A stretch of 64,000 nucleotides of DNA from Echinococcus granulosus (GCF_000524195.1 NW_020170421.1:196500-260499), one strand, 5' to 3'; counted from the first letter of the stretch, positions 12,001-26,358 are shown. Notes: generated by a model not told the origin, from the sequence alone. Numbers and translations are program-made.

Positions 12001-15000
12001 ATACATGATCCTGGCCTACGAGGAAGACAGTTTGGGTAGTACTTATCCTGTAACCTAAGTACATTCTGTTACCGATTCTTCTACCCCAACTGGCGTGCCC
12101 TGTTTACGATGCGCCATATTACCGGTTACCGGTCCTTTTTATTGCTGAAACATTTCAGAGCCGGATCCTTAACGTTTCTTGTTTTCAACAGGGGCTCGTA
12201 GAATCAATTATGTTTTTCGGTAGAGTGATGCTTTCTATGGCTCCGTTGTTGTTTATTTGGATAGCGGAAAAGTAAACACTGATAGCATTTCGGAGGGGAT
12301 TTACTACTTCTTCAAGAGCGCTTTCGTACTTTTACATTCCTTTGACTTCCCCACTCATTTTGCCAGGGAAATATATATTTTCCATCTTTGAATGGCAAAT
12401 TGCCTAACTGTTGAAGTATCGTAAGTCTCATTCTTTCCGTTTTGTTAAAATGGTGTAGAGGGTGAGTAATGAATTTTGTTGACCAGGTCCACAGGAAAGT
12501 GATGGCACTCTGTTCTACTCTAGCAATTTTAACCATAAATCCAAATTCAATACTTCCGCAAGGCAGTGTTTACACCATTGCCCCAAATCGAACTCGTCTT
12601 ATTTGCGCAGAAAGTATTCGGAGTCTCTTCCGAATCTCATACCTTTTTATCGCTAATTTGGCGATTAAACTGTAGAGAATAAAGTGTGATATTCAATTCC
12701 ATAGTATTTTGATGTTGGCCCATTCTTTTATCCTTTGTTATACATATCCACTTGCAAGGTAGTTCTCTGTTCTCGCTTTCCTCACTCTTTCTCCAATCCA
12801 TTTAAAGGGAGAAAGGATATTGTTTTTTGCTATTTGTTCTCAAAATTTGCTGGAAGTGCCTTTTTTACAATGTAACACATTAGTAGAATAACTGCAGGGT
12901 GGCTTACTTCTATCTTCATCGTGTATCTCACTCCACTAAAGGGAAGAGGTATCTTCTACGTTCCCGAGATTCACTCTTCATATAGTAGCCTTCGCGACCA
13001 TACTGAAAGTTCCCTCGCCTCACCCTAACATAAAAAAATAGTGAATAAACCATGAGAAATGGATTTCAATGGCCTTCATTTCTTCCCCTTCTCCACCCAC
13101 CAGATGCTCCCCCACATAACCAGTCGCAGATGGACGCATGCGTCCAGGCAAACATCGGGACAGTGGCGCACCAAGGAATTACTGCCACCACCGATGACAC
13201 CCTGCTGCCGGCCCACGAGGCTCCTGCCATGCTGCGAGCCAAGGCTGCCGCGGCCACCCTTCCCGGCAGCAGTGTCAACCCCATGTCACTAGACTACCGC
13301 ACTCGGACCCTCAGGTTGGCCTGTAACTACCTTTTTGCAACTTTGTACTTTTTGGAATAACTGCTTCCGTACCTTTATCTGCATGAGGTGTGTATACTAG
13401 AACTGGAGACCCTGATTCTCTAGAAAAATATCGGCAAAATTTTTGGGCTTCGGTTGACTTTTTACCATCTTTGGTTTCTTGCTGTCGTGTTACCATTTGT
13501 AATGAGGCATAGAGAAGAGGATTGTCTGTGATTTCAAGATAGTACTGTATCTAAAAATTGCAGGCCCCCTATCCTTATTTGTTTTTTTTGCTGTTTATTA
13601 TCGGACACAGAACCTAGAACGGTGTTTAGGTGACAGGTCATATTTTCGCGATAAAAGTGCATGTAGATCTCCAATTCTCGTGTAGGGCACAGTGTATGGG
13701 TTGATTAGTGGAGTCCTGGGTCGGTGTCTTATGGCTTTACTTCGGTTCACTTCTTCCGTTCGTAATGGAATGCGAAGCACTCATTGACTAGGACCTCTAT
13801 AGTTTGTGGTACGAACTTGCGAATAGAAGCACGGCCATGGATGCAGAGCATGTTTTCCCTCAATGGACTGGCCGAAGCCTTGGCTACTTACCAAATTAGC
13901 CGAAGGCAAGAAAGGGCAAGCTTCGCTACCTTATCCCGAAAACTGGAAAATGGTCACAACTCACATGTACCAATGATCTTTGTGAAAGTATTTGTGAGGT
14001 GAAGTGATTCGGCCAATCAGAATAAAAAAAATAAGCAGGAGACCGCAGGAATTTGTACTTAGGATATATCAATTGTTTCGAGAACTTTTAACACTTTCTT
14101 TATTGCTGAGTCATTTCGGTGCAATTCCGCTCTTGGCATGATAGTTCACGCTTTCAAAAGAAAATCCCACCTAGTTTTCTGCCTGAGTGTGGGATGTGAA
14201 AACATAGAATTTAAGGTTTTGGTTGCTTTGGTAAATACCAACAAGTGGTGGGCCTCTTCTGTTGTGATTTTCCGCCCTTTTTCTCCGATGCATTTGTGCT
14301 TTTTCTTATCTGATATGGCGTCTAAAGTGACTTTTAGATGGAACTGTATTGGTCGTTTAGGGGATTATCTGCGAAGACTTGGACCTTCTGTTGGTACATA
14401 TTGAGCCACTGATCGCGTAGAAAAACCTCGACTCCAGTTCGCTTTGGCTCTTCTTTTGGTAGATTTTTGGCGTTCATTATATAGCACGTGGCGAGTCGAT
14501 CCCTTCATGCTTTCGGAGTTGCGTGTGTAGGGAACTGAACGTCTAAAATTCGGAGGCCTATTTGCTTCAAGGATTAGTATCGCTATGATGTGAGATCGGT
14601 TAGTTTTTTTTTCGTTGTGTTTCAGTGGATTTCTGCTTCTCGTAAGGCCTGTACAGCAGCAGACGATCGACATGTTAACGCGATTTCAGTTGTCATTTTT
14701 ACCACATCCTTGTAATACGTTAAGAAATGTGACGCCAACAATAATGCTTGTGAATGGCAGTTAATGTTTTCGGGTTGGAATTTCATCTGCATTTTCTAAT
14801 TATATGCAGAGGGTGTTACACATTAATTGTTTTGAGGAATAGTGTTGAACTGATCGGTTGGCGCCTTGGTACTGTAATTTTTGGGGCACTTCTACAGTCA
14901 TGATGGGCCGTGGCGGATGGACTACTTTCTATTATCGAAATATTATTTTACCTTTCGTTTGTTTAGAGAAATAATCTAAAAACGAATCGTCTCCGGTCAG

Positions 15001-18000
15001 CATATCGTCGCTTTATTGTGTTTTTTCCTGGTCTTTCCGTTTTCAATTATGGGCAGGCAAGGCCAATGGTTTATACGTACATACTTTTTAATTGGTTTTA
15101 TTAAACAATCCGATGTTTCTATTCCCTAGAACAGCAGTACCGATTTCTTAAACTTGCGATTTTATCAAACTATTTTACTTTTTTTCTTGCCAGTGTTTTA
15201 GAATATTCCGCAAATCGTTGCAGTGTTTCAGTCCTGGTGAGATGCGCGAGTAGTTACGCATAATCTTAACTTTTCTTGTGTATAAGTTTTCTATTTCATT
15301 TTATATTGAAAATGACTTGTACTACAGATTTTAGCTTAATACAAATTACTTCACATTTCTATGGGTTTTATTCACATTTGCTCTGTTGTTTCATGGTTTA
15401 AAATGAAATTTGAAGGCTTATTGTGCGCAAAGCAATGTGCCCCCATGGGTGCTATGACTCCTAAGATTTTGCTGCTGGATTGTCGGGAGAGCGAGGAGAT
15501 GGGCCTTTGTAAACATTCTTCAAGGGATGCGCGAATAATGGACCCTCCTGCCCCTCCGCTATGTGCTCCCAATATCTTTTGTTTTTTTTCAGTTTTCTCA
15601 GCTCTTTTTTCAATTTCATTCCGCAGTCAGTTTCAATTTGAACCAAACCCCCAGTTTTTTTTATGGGTTATGCATTAGTTTTACATTTTCTCACCAGAAC
15701 GAAAAATGAATTCTACACGTTTTAGATGAGCCTCTTTATGGTGGTCCTCATTCTTTTGCTGTGAAGTGTTTTCACTTGTTAGAAACCGCCTTATTTTTGG
15801 ATTTACTTTCTTATGTTCATTATAACTCCTAAATATGCTTAGCGAACGCTTTCAGTATCTTATTTAAAATTCCTTCGAGATATTTATCACCTAAATAAGG
15901 TTGCAGATCTGATACGTGTGGAGGTTTTTACCCATACAAGGGTCTGCGAATTCGCAGAAGCAAATTTTCACTACTTATTACTTCACAATGCTTTAAAAAT
16001 GTAACATTTTCGAGAAAATAAGTTATCGCATCTACTTTATCTTCGTTTCTAGTCCGTCCATTTGAATCTGAAGTGGTCTAAGTTAGTGCTAGCGTTGAAC
16101 TCTCATTTTATCGCTTATGAAGTTACTTGGTGAAATATTTGCTGATGCCACGAATTCATTGAAGTTGGATTTTCTCACATTCACACTTTGATGCCTTTTT
16201 TCCTCCTTCAAGCCGAGATGCCACGCTGAAAGCCAAGTAAGCTATTTTTTGGTACTTCCCACTGGTTCACGCTGTTGCTTAACCCACTCTCAGCACCCTA
16301 CCCATCCTCTTCACAATTTCCATCCACTCCATTCTTTTTGTATCTGCATCGGTGATCATTCTTCTGCTTTCATTTCAGTACATCGAGTCTACGCAATAGC
16401 GGCGATTTAGAAAAACTGGATAGTGAGCACAGCGGCTCTCATCGGAATCCCAACTTCTTGTCTGGGTAAGGTGCATCTCGTGCTTCGCCTTTAAACTACC
16501 AAGTGGTGTTTGGCTGATGCGGTGGATTTTATGTAAATCAGAGGGGGTTTTTGAGTCCAAAAGGTGTGTCAATGTATTACGGAAAAAACACGTCTTTTTT
16601 TGTTTTTCAAATAAAGGCTCAATGTTTTTAATTTTTCAGCTTTCGTCGACTTCACACGGCTTTTCGCGGGGCTGTAAATGCAGTGCGTTCAGCTACGAAG
16701 GCTAAAAGTAAGCTAACTCCAGACTGTGTTTACACTTCGATACTTGTTGTTTACGTGGCTTGCTAGTACAGTGTACCTTCGTGATTGCGTATTTTAACGC
16801 ACTGTTTTGTGGAATCCGCATCCTTTCATCCAACTTGACTGTTCATGCTTAATTCTGGCTCAGAAATAGTTATGCTCGTTATCTGTCATTCTCCAGCAGC
16901 GTCTTGGTTACGCCCCTTATTACTGACTTACAGGAGTTTTGGAAGACTAACGACATAGGTGGTGTAAATAGAAATACTTGCTACTGCGACGAAAGCTGGT
17001 TCGCGGAAGACTAAATTCTTCTGCATTGTGGTGAATGCGATCAACACAAAAGCCATTCCGCTTCACCTCGCCATGAGCTCGTATATCCTAATACTGCTTC
17101 ACGAAACGAGTTGGTCACCCTTGCGTTAGCTTCCGGGCATCAAACTTGGTCATCACGTGGCTTTACTTCTGGTTTAAAAAAGTTCAAAAGTAATTCGACT
17201 TCAGATATCTCCATTCATGCACTGTAATAACTAGACTTCATGACAGGTGTAATTTGGGGCGCGACTTAGTCAAGTTTTTTTTCTCCCACGGTTTTCAATC
17301 AAGACGAAGCCTCTTCTGAGGAAGATGACGAAGTCATTGGAAATCAGGGCATCAGAGTGCGTTTCCCTTCTTCCCTTTTCTAACCTCCTCTCCACCTGTT
17401 ATTTGCGCCACTCCCTTACTCCCCTCCCTCTTGGTAGTTACGCTGCTCACGGAAAATCAAGGGTCACAAGGAGTTCCTCCAAATCAAACTTGTGCAGAAG
17501 ATGGACAATGAACACATTGTAGGTACTTCTGTAACCTGCTTTTCGTCCAGCGTCTGATTTGGTTAATCTTCACTGCTTTTCCAGGGCGCCATTTGGGCTA
17601 TGCGTTCTTCACCCTGTGGTCGGCTTTTGGTAAGCGGTAAATGATTCTTCAATGTTATTAACGTTGTGGAATTTGCGTATAAAAGTTTTGACGAATATGA
17701 GTGTGGAACAGGAGGTAGTACTCTCCGCTCTGGTGCTACGAATTCATTCAACTACTATAATGCCCGCGCCTCGAGTGTTGTCATCGTTCCGCAGACTCGT
17801 CAAGCCCCCTCTAAATGTTTTGTTGGCCGTACACTTTACTTTAAAAGACCTCAGCACCTGAGGTACCTAAGGCTCAAAATAAGTAGATTTTCAAAGTTGT
17901 GATTGACTTTCAAGTAAATTACCCACATTGTTAATCTGGCAATTTAATTCTGCTTCTTTAGCAGGCAATGCATGAAGATTGTTTTCGCTTTTTGGTGCTA

Positions 18001-21000
18001 AAGAATCTTGGAATGATAGTATTAGCAACCAACAAAACTTCCCACCTTTCCGCCCTACTAAGATGTTTTTAACGAATAGTGACGTTCGACAGGCTCGCTA
18101 CCCGAGTCTTGAGGGAAGAGCAAGCATCACAGCCCTGGTGTTGCATTTCTTTCAAAAAGGCACTAAATAGGATCAATTTTTGTAGATGTTTATAGCGTTC
18201 TGAAGAGGTGAAGCAAGCTTCTGGACAAACTAATATGCATTTTGCCGTTTTAAGTTCAACCCTTTTATGATGCAATTGGATGCTGCAAATCATATAAATC
18301 CAGTAGGGAACACGTGTCAAGGACTTGTGACCCGAGTTCAGGTGGTAAAATTGGTGTGTCACGCATATGCGACGCTGCCAACAACCGTGTCAAATCATTA
18401 AGTATTTGAGTTTGCCACTGCTTGTCATCTTATAAAAATGGTTTTGATTTTCTAATCTACACATTGAATAGTATTTTTAATCAACGTCCTTTACTGTATG
18501 TCGATTTCGTTTATCGTTGCATATGCTACTCATTAAACTACTGGAATGATGACTCAGAACTAATAAATTTTTTAAATGGCTATTATTTGTGCTGTACTTG
18601 GAAAGACAGTTTTTTTCACTTTTATCCTTGGTCAGCAGTCAGCAAGATAAATGTTTATTTCAATTTCACAACTTCTTGCCAAATCATGTAGCGGCTTGTT
18701 CATTGCCGAAGGCATCATAACCCATGCGAATCTTAAAGTAGCCTTATTACTGATTTACAGGAGAACTGCACCACAATTAGTACAGGCATACTTGTGCGGT
18801 CACGTATACGATGTTGAAGTGATTGCTTCCAATACGAGGAAACAAGTTTGTTAGCCCTGTAGGCAATTGGAGTCACACTACTAGGCTCTTGTACGCCCGC
18901 TGATTAAAACTCGCTTAAATGATTATTTCCAGTTTGTATTGAAATGTTCCTTCAAATAGGTTTTAAAGCACCAGCTCACCTTACGTTACACTATAGCGCC
19001 CCGAGACTTCCCTGAAGGCGAAAGAAGGCATAATGCTTCGGCAGAATATGGATTGGCGACGTAGAGAAGGGTTTGAGGGGGGGGGGGGGAGAGGGCTACT
19101 TGCGTGACTTGGAGGCCATGTCGCCCAGTAGAAGTACAATGACCGAGCCTTAAGCCCCCACGAAATCAAAACAAAAGATCAACCAAATATTTGGAATATT
19201 GCAATACTTCCACCTCCAAGGTCTTTGCATGATCTAGCTATGACAGGCGTGTTCGTTTGATAATTTTTTTTACTGTAATTCGACTTGTGGCGTGTGGACC
19301 CTACTACCGTGAATATCACACACAAGTTATTTCCCTTCTACTTGTACCCTTAGGCCACCGCTGGTTACGATCGAAACATCCGGATTTGGGTGCTGCGCCA
19401 GTGGTACAACCACTTCAGGAATATGCTTCAAGAGAGAGGTCAGTCTGCACGGGTGATTTAAATGCGCACAATGCGTAAAGCAACGTCACAAAATTGTTTT
19501 TCTAAAATTTAGCTAGTCAAATGCAACAGGGTGATGAAGCCTCCCCCGGCCTCGATTCCACTATGACAGATGACCTTGATATCGACTCCGTTAGCATGAC
19601 CTCGGTCTCATTCTCCACTAGTCGAACGGATGTAAGCCGCTTTATCTTCTTTGATGAACGTTCATTTTAAACTGCGACTTCAGAGTTTCCACAATTTACG
19701 AAAAGAGCACGTTTCAAGAAATGCAAACCATTTTTTTCTCTGTTTAATCCCTCTTCATTCCGTTTAATTAATATCTTAAAAGTTCCCTTTGCACATATCA
19801 ACTTGTCAGCAAGACTGAATTGTCCTGACATATTCCACTTAACGTTATCATCGCAGCTGAAGTAAGGAAATGATGATGCACCTGTCCGCATGACTCCACG
19901 GCCTTCATGCTCCTTTTGTCTCATGAGTGAAACGATGCGCCCGTACTCGGGTTTCTTCACATGTAATACCGCGATCCACAAAACCCTGACCTTCCTAATC
20001 GAAAAGGCTTTTTAACAAAGTGCAGCACCTAACTCTTATGTGGTGGGTGAAAGCAAAAAGCCATCATAGTACGAGACGCGCTCTAACTTCCTGAGACTGC
20101 AAACGCTTGTGTCTGATGATTTTGGCCACGGTTGTCACAGAAACACTTATCTCTTATAAGATACCACGACATGTATTCCGTCAATTAACTAAAATCGTGA
20201 AGTTTCGCGTTGTGAATATTTGGGATCATTGCTGACACACGTAGACCCGACTTGGAAATGCTGACATCATTCAGATCTCTCACCGCTGTTTTATGCATGC
20301 ACTACCTCGGTTCTCTGCAATTTTGACGAGTGTTGTCTGGGTTGGTCCGCAGCAGTTGCTCCGACTGTTCTGAATACCAATAGAATAGTCTTGTCACTGG
20401 CTATTGTGTGTTGTACCACCACGGTAACACCCCTTTATATAACTGCATAAACAAATAACTCTGTCTGACTTAATCACCCATTGCACTTTTCCACGTGTGT
20501 GTTTACACTCCTTTTGTTGTTTCTGTCATGTGTCTTTATAGGATGGTGGCAGTTCGTGCAGCAGTTCAGGCCTCCTTGAGACGTCCTCCGTGTCAACACG
20601 CAGTCGTGGCGAGGTCTCACCCTCTGACCTCCTCATGCTTAACTCACAGTCGCGATGCTCTTCTTCATCAGCTTACTACCATCCCCAGCCCTTACTGGTT
20701 TATCGTGGCCATGAGAGTGTAATCACCGAGTTGGCGTGGTCGAAGAACCTCTTTCTCTTGAGTACGGGTATGGATCGACAGGTGCGACTCTGGCATGTTT
20801 CACGCCAAGAGTGTCTCTGTGCCTTCAGTCACAATGATACAGTGCCTGCTATCGTCTTCCATCCCAAGGTGCGGTTTTGTTCTTATACTCAGGCCAAAAA
20901 GAAAGATTGTAGTTTGCCGGAATAAGTTTATTTGTTCCTTTTTTCACTGGGTTGCCTTCTTAAGTAGTGAGATATCGTTGCAATAATAGGCTTGTCAACG

Positions 21001-24000
21001 TCACGCGCATCCTGATATTCCTTGGCCTTCGAGAGCGCTTTCCTGTTTGATGACCATTTTTCACTTTGGCGATCTTTTCAACTTTAAACCTCTCCCGAAT
21101 TCGTGTGCAATTCGAGGTTTATCGACCATCATTGCAGTATAGTCGCCATTGGTCTTAACTATTCTGCTACGTGGCTCATCTGCTAAAGTGGAACTTTGCT
21201 AATAATTCATCAAGCCATTGTTTATCGAATTGCTCGCATAAATTTCTTCGCTGTATTAGATTATTCCAAGGTGGAGCCTGTGTTCGGAAATGGTATGAGT
21301 TTTTACCAGCGTCACATATATGTGACCTTCCAGTTTTCTTACCTGACCCCGACATTTCAAATGCAATATCTGCTTCCTAGTGGCTTGCGCTAATCGGTGT
21401 CCTTAGTGTAGCAACTAGATGGATTGGGATCAAACCAATAAAATAGGTGCAGGATGACCTTGGCCTGAGACCAATTTCACGACACTTGGTTTTTGGACAG
21501 TGGTTGAACTGGGAAGATAGTAGAGAGTAGTTCCACTTTCAGGGTCACCATTAATCGTAAATGAAATTTCATCGTGGTTGCAATTTTTTCAAATACTATC
21601 TTCTGCTCGTACTATGTTAGTGTGCTCGAAAAAAATTTCCTACAACCCCTCGTGATTTTGTGATCTAAAACGATGCCTCTTAATTTTCCACATTATTTGA
21701 TTTACCATTTATTGGCCGATTTGGATATCATAATGATATTTCGGTGAGAAAAACAGTTAGCTTAGTCAATATTTACAGAGGTGTAGGTACCTTATGCTCT
21801 CGCCTTGCGCATATCATCGGGTTTCACGCATTTCATAGTCTCCACTCTCGTGCAATGCCATGGGCTTATTGTTATGCTGATTTTCTGGAACCTCTCTGCC
21901 CCAGACAGCAAAGCTATGCAGACACTAAGTAGAGCATCTGATTTATCACTTCGTGTTGGATGGACTGGGATATGGCGCTATCAGTGCTTTCATGCTTTAT
22001 TATGGCTATAAGTGACCATAATTCTGGAATTTTTAACATGACAATCGCGATTATGCCCATTGGGTGCTAAGGCGGAGTTACCGCCTGATATATCGTTTGA
22101 CTACTGTTGTGCTCGCTTTTGTTTCCGCTGTCTGCTGTTTTAGTGATTGTCGGAGGCATCGCAGCCAACCAAGAGGAGAAAATGAAGGCAAACTGTGGAT
22201 TTGTAGTGCTAAAAGCGAATTTTTCGGCTTCAATTACAGTTTTGAATCCCGTTGATTTTGATTTAGATTCCTCATTGAAGTCCTGATTGAATGAGCGCTT
22301 GACGTAACGGGAGGAAGGTGCATGAAAATTTTAATACACCCTCCATTCTACTCGTGTGCTTTTACGACATTATCCTACAGTATAGCCAATTCATTCTGAG
22401 TGTTGTGGATCACTTACTGTATTCTGGTGTAACTTAGCTATTGCGGCTTGATTCCGTTTAAGGGTTTTGATTTCTACTGATTTTGGTCTTAATATCGGTA
22501 TCCATTTATGCGATTGCTGGCAGATCTTATCAACCCTAAACTTCCACGGAATTACCATCAAGCTATAATTGGTCTCATAATCATTCGTAAGGTAGCAAAT
22601 GATCCCGGATGCACCTCATTGCTTTACCACCAATCTACCATTCAAGTTATTCCGGAAAACGTTATGAGACGCACAAATTTGGTATTAGCCTGATCATCAA
22701 CATACTCAGATGAGTGTAGCTACGTGCTTGAAGCGTAAGAGGCTAAGATGTCATCATAAATTAACAGTGATTGTGCAGAATCGCCGTCCAATCAGCGCAC
22801 TAGTACATTAGACTACCATCTACTTTTACTCCAGGACGATCGCTACTTTCTCTCGGGCAGCCTGGACGGGAAGCTGCGACTGTGGAATATCCCAGACAAG
22901 AAGGTGCGTTTTTGGGTGGACGTGCCGCTGCCGTCTTGCTTGCCCTCTCCCTCCTCCCCTGCTGCCACCGTGGGGGGCGGTGGGGCAGAGCCCAAGACTA
23001 TCATCACCTGCGCCACTTTCGCCTGTGACAGCACTAAGGTCGTTGTCGGCAGCTACGACGGTCGCGTAATGTTCTTCAACACTGAGGTCAGCTCCACCCT
23101 CTCCCTTCCTGCTACGACATTTATGGCTACCTAGTACAGCCACTTTATTGGGTCGCGGGGTTGTTTTGTGCACTCTAGTCTAGAGACTATAAATGACACT
23201 TTAATAGAAATTGAGCTACCAGATCTGCTGAGTGTTTTTAATTTATGTTTTTTTGGGGTCTGGTTTTAGTTGACATACGTTACTTTTATTACGGTCAAGT
23301 CGGTCTCTGGCCGTTGTCAGCAGTGTCGCGTGACTGCAATTGAGGTTGATCCCACGGACTCCAATAAGGTAGGTGAGGAGTTGTTCCAACTTTGCCGCAT
23401 TAATGTCGTTTTCAGCTCACCTATTTTGACTTATGCCTTTAGTGTGCATTATCCTCTGAAGCTATCAGTTGAACTTGACCGGACTTAAAGTTTGAAGTTT
23501 TATTGTTGTCTTTCTTTGATAGATCCTTGTAACCTCTAATGACTCCCGTGTGCGATTGATCGATGCAAGGGATTATCACACGCTGTGCAAATATCGTGGT
23601 TTTCTCAATGAAACCAGTCAAATTCGGGCATCTTTTAGGTAATAATTTCCCCTATCTTATTTTCTCTCTTAATTCCTTTGGTTGAAACTGGTGTAATGGT
23701 TAAGTGTAAGGATCTGTCATAGTGAGCAACGCGCACTAGCTTCCCGAGGATGTAGATGCTCGTACTTGCTGGGTGTATCCACGTTTGCCACAGAAACATT
23801 AGTCTCGTGGCCTTTCATAGGAGGTTATGCGTCGATTAGAAGTCCAGAATCGGAACTTATTGTTGCCTCCACTGAACGTCCACAGGGATCACCGGTTTGG
23901 TGTTTGCGTGAGAATTACCACGGAGAAGATTCGCCTTGTCGTCCACATGTACGGATGTCGTTGTAAATTTCACATCATTTGAACGTCTTGCGGTGATTGA

Positions 24001-24560
24001 GAGGCTGATGTTGGTTACCCTGTTATTGTTTAAATCTTCTCTACGAGTAGATATTTGCGAAAGGTATTAGGGGGACACATTACTTCTTTTCACAGGCATA
24101 ACTTATAGAACTATAAGCCTTGGTTTGACTTAAACGTTCCTCATTCTACTACAATGTTTCGCCGTCCTACAGTGCCACAGGCCGCTACCTAATCTCAGGC
24201 TCAGAGAACTGCTTCTTCTACATCTGGCGCAAGCAAATGGACTTCCTCAACGTCTCGCGTTTCTCCTCAACTCGAAAGGACCGCAATAACTGCTGGGAGG
24301 CAATCAAGGCGCACGATGCGGTGGTGACAGTGGCCATTTTCCTGCCTAACCCCGACCTCCTGCTTGACAGGCGTCTGCGTCGAAACTCGGCGCGGCGGCG
24401 CACGGGCACGGATCATGCGATGCGGATGAAGATGTCCAGCAAGGTGGCTACCTACTGGGGAGAGGTCATTGTCTCCGCCGACTGCAATGGGTGTATCCGA
24501 GTTTTTAAGAACCGCGCCCCCTTTATCGCTGCCGCTTCGTCCGCTCATACTGATTCCTGA
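9097..24560 (+). CDS. WDR44: WD repeat-containing protein 44 (Rab11-binding protein)
   Basis: Modelled exons: 9097-9142, 9168-9340, 9543-9578, 9665-9773, 9828-9970, 11159-11210, 13104-13314, 16379-16465, 16640-16707, 17304-17356, 17438-17518, 17585-17629, 19354-19438, 19513-19631, 20542-20868, 22835-23086, 23270-23368, 23523-23638 and 24173-24560. The total is 829 residues; human WDR44 has 913. The start matches the family (acidic, then VYFDAPEEL). The middle has SVNPMSLDYRTRTLR and GFRRLHTAFRGAVNAVRS, then EHI-GAIWAMRSSPCGRLL opens the beta-propeller. WD40 units follow: ATAGYDRNIRIWVL; HESVITELAWSKN..DRQVRLWHV; DDRYFLSGSLDGKLRLWNI; VVVGSYDGRVMFF; ILVTSNDSRVRLID; GRYLISGSENCFFYIW; AIKAHDAVVTVAIF. 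WDR44 binds GTP-Rab11 on recycling endosomes and restrains preciliary traffic. Exons from 13104 on are well supported. The 36-nt exon 9543-9578 and the 25-nt frame break at 9143-9167 are uncertain. A reversed solo LTR lies in the intron at 17630-19353. Confidence 0.92.
18992..19203 (-). mobile_element. Solo LTR of the miniature LTR family, antisense in a WDR44 intron
   Basis: Read on the minus strand, this 212-bp block follows the LTR consensus of the other copies: TGCAATATTCC..., AGGCTCGGTCATTGTACTTC, CTGGGCGACATGGCC, then CTTCAGGGAAGTCTCGGGGCGCTATA. There is no adjacent primer-binding site or interior, so it is a solo LTR. A 13-G run (19077-19089) interrupts it. It lies opposite to WDR44 transcription. 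Confidence 0.8.
20040..20230. repeat. Possible second dispersed repeat, copy 1
   Basis: Compared by eye with 23700-23860 in the same gene. Shared landmarks in order are CATCATAGTACGAGACGCGC (the other copy has GTCATAGTGAGCAACGCGC), CTAACTTCC / CTAGCTTCC, and CCACGGTTGTCACAGAAACA / CCACGTTTGCCACAGAAACA. Both copies lie in WDR44 introns. The copies are diverged and the boundaries are guesses. Confidence 0.45.
23700..23860. repeat. Possible second dispersed repeat, copy 2
   Basis: Partner of the block at 20040-20230, in the last WDR44 intron (23639-24172). The best shared part is CCACGTTTGCCACAGAAACA. No coding sequence or terminal repeats are seen, so the type is unknown. Confidence 0.45.
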
Positions 24561-26358
24561 GTTGGGAACAGCTTACCTTGCTGTCCTTCTTTTGTACCTA
24601 GTTCAGATTCCACACTTTCAAGTCTTTCGCGGATTGTACATTCTCTGTTTAAAATTATTTTTTGTTTAGATATAGATTAATTGTACTTACTGTACATGCA
24701 TTCGTTTTTTCTCGCTCTGTAGGCTTGAAGGGTTGAGGTAGTAGCATGAACTACATATTGACGACTGGATATCCGATGAGGACCTCTGATAGACATCCAC
24801 TCATAGCCCACTGTGCACATCACCAACATGGACAGGGCAGAAGTATTAGGCAATACTTGCTTCCACACACGACTTCCAATCTAATCATGCAATTGTGTCA
24901 GTGATGCCCGCAATAGTTAACGAAGCGTCAGTGACGCGATGAGGTGTGGTACGGTAAGCACATCACATGAACAAGGCAATGACGGCTGATGGATTCCAGT
25001 ACTGATGTGGAGGTGGTTGTTAATGTGGCCAAAAGTGTTAGAGGATTCCCAGGATGACTGGACTCTCCTGAACTAAAGATGTTTCAACCATTTCTCAAAA
25101 TGGGAAGACTTCTGTAATCGTTCATTTATTTGCTTATAATGTAGCGCCCATAGCCACTTCTGAACTCGTACAAAGTTTTAGCAATGCAGTAAAATATGAA
25201 TTACTGATGTAGAGACCACTTGAGGCTACCGATATGGCCAGAAGGCCATGCCGCTCAAGGATGTAGTGTGCCGAGACTTAGATGGCCAAGTAGTCTAACG
25301 CAGTGTAAACTTATCAAAGCAATGTGATAGAGACAAAATCCTCCACTTTCTAATCAGCTCGACTGTTTTTGTATTGAGTAACTCCCAGAGTCCGACAATT
25401 CCTCTGCAGATGGCAGTTCTAATTGCTTTTTTGCGTTAAAGGCTATTTAATCTATAATTGCGTAATTCACCGAAGCTTTGAAAACAATACCAGAGTTTAC
25501 AATGCATAATAAGCGAGTTCGTATCCCAAGAATATGGAGTCACAGTACCACTACACAAAAGCAGTAAAGTAAAACTTTATAACCGCAAAATGCAAAATAA
25601 GTAAAAAGTGGTCAAGTAACTCACTAACAATTGGATGCACACTTCTAAGACTTTAACAACTGCGATTTTGTTTAAATAAGTGAGTTTAAGACCATGCACT
25701 TTAAAAGTCTGACCGGTCGTCGCGTGGTAGGTGGGTCGTAGCCTTCTTCTATTTGCTTGTTTTGACTTCTTGTAGGTGTACGTAGAAGTGCGTAATTGTC
25801 CTTACAAAAAGTAGTTTTGTGGCTAACGCTTTTACGCTTGTGATACCCCGTGCGCATAGTGAATACGCAGCCTTGTTCATAGAAGCATAGGGTAGTCTGA
25901 ATGTTGTGGATAGCGCTTTAATCCCGTTTATTTCTGTTACCTTTGCATGTACAAGTGTTAGTGAGTTGCGTGGAAGATCTGAGTGTTCTAGGCGTGGAGT
26001 ATGTGGTGAATTTTGTTGTGTTCCAAAGTGATTATTTTACGTTCCACTTTTCATTGACATGCAAAATTACGGGTTTTTCTGATTGTATTGTTTGGAGCAA
26101 ATTATTTGCAAAACTTTCACTTATCCGCTTCGGCGTTCTAATTGTTTAATCCCTAGTCTGTGTATTGGTCTATATTTAGTTGCAGACTTTTTGGCCTTCT
26201 AACATTTGTATTATCATGAAGTCGCACGTTCTAATCTCAGAACCAGTATCTCTTTTCACTTTTAGGCTTTCAGTACCTTACGTTCCCTAATGGATCCGAT
26301 GATGGTTTGTTTGACTCTGTAAGTCATACCTGTTTAGCTTGAAAATGAGGCCAAAAAG
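24561..26358. other. Spacer between WDR44 and FAM136A
   Basis: AT-rich with no recognisable exon. It should hold the WDR44 3' UTR and the FAM136A promoter. There is no clear AATAAA near the WDR44 stop. A donor (GTAAGT at 26319) and acceptor (AG at 26336-26337) just before the FAM136A start suggest a 5'-UTR intron. Confidence 0.5.

Noticed and set aside
22826..23173. 115-residue frame on -
   Set aside because: Shadow of the WDR44 exon 22835-23086 with its DGKLRLWNI WD40 motif.
24732..24752. TGAGGTAGTAG, matching the first 11 bases of let-7
   Set aside because: The rest of the 22-mer does not match, known flatworm let-7 sequences differ, and I see no pairing arm nearby for a hairpin. Probably chance.
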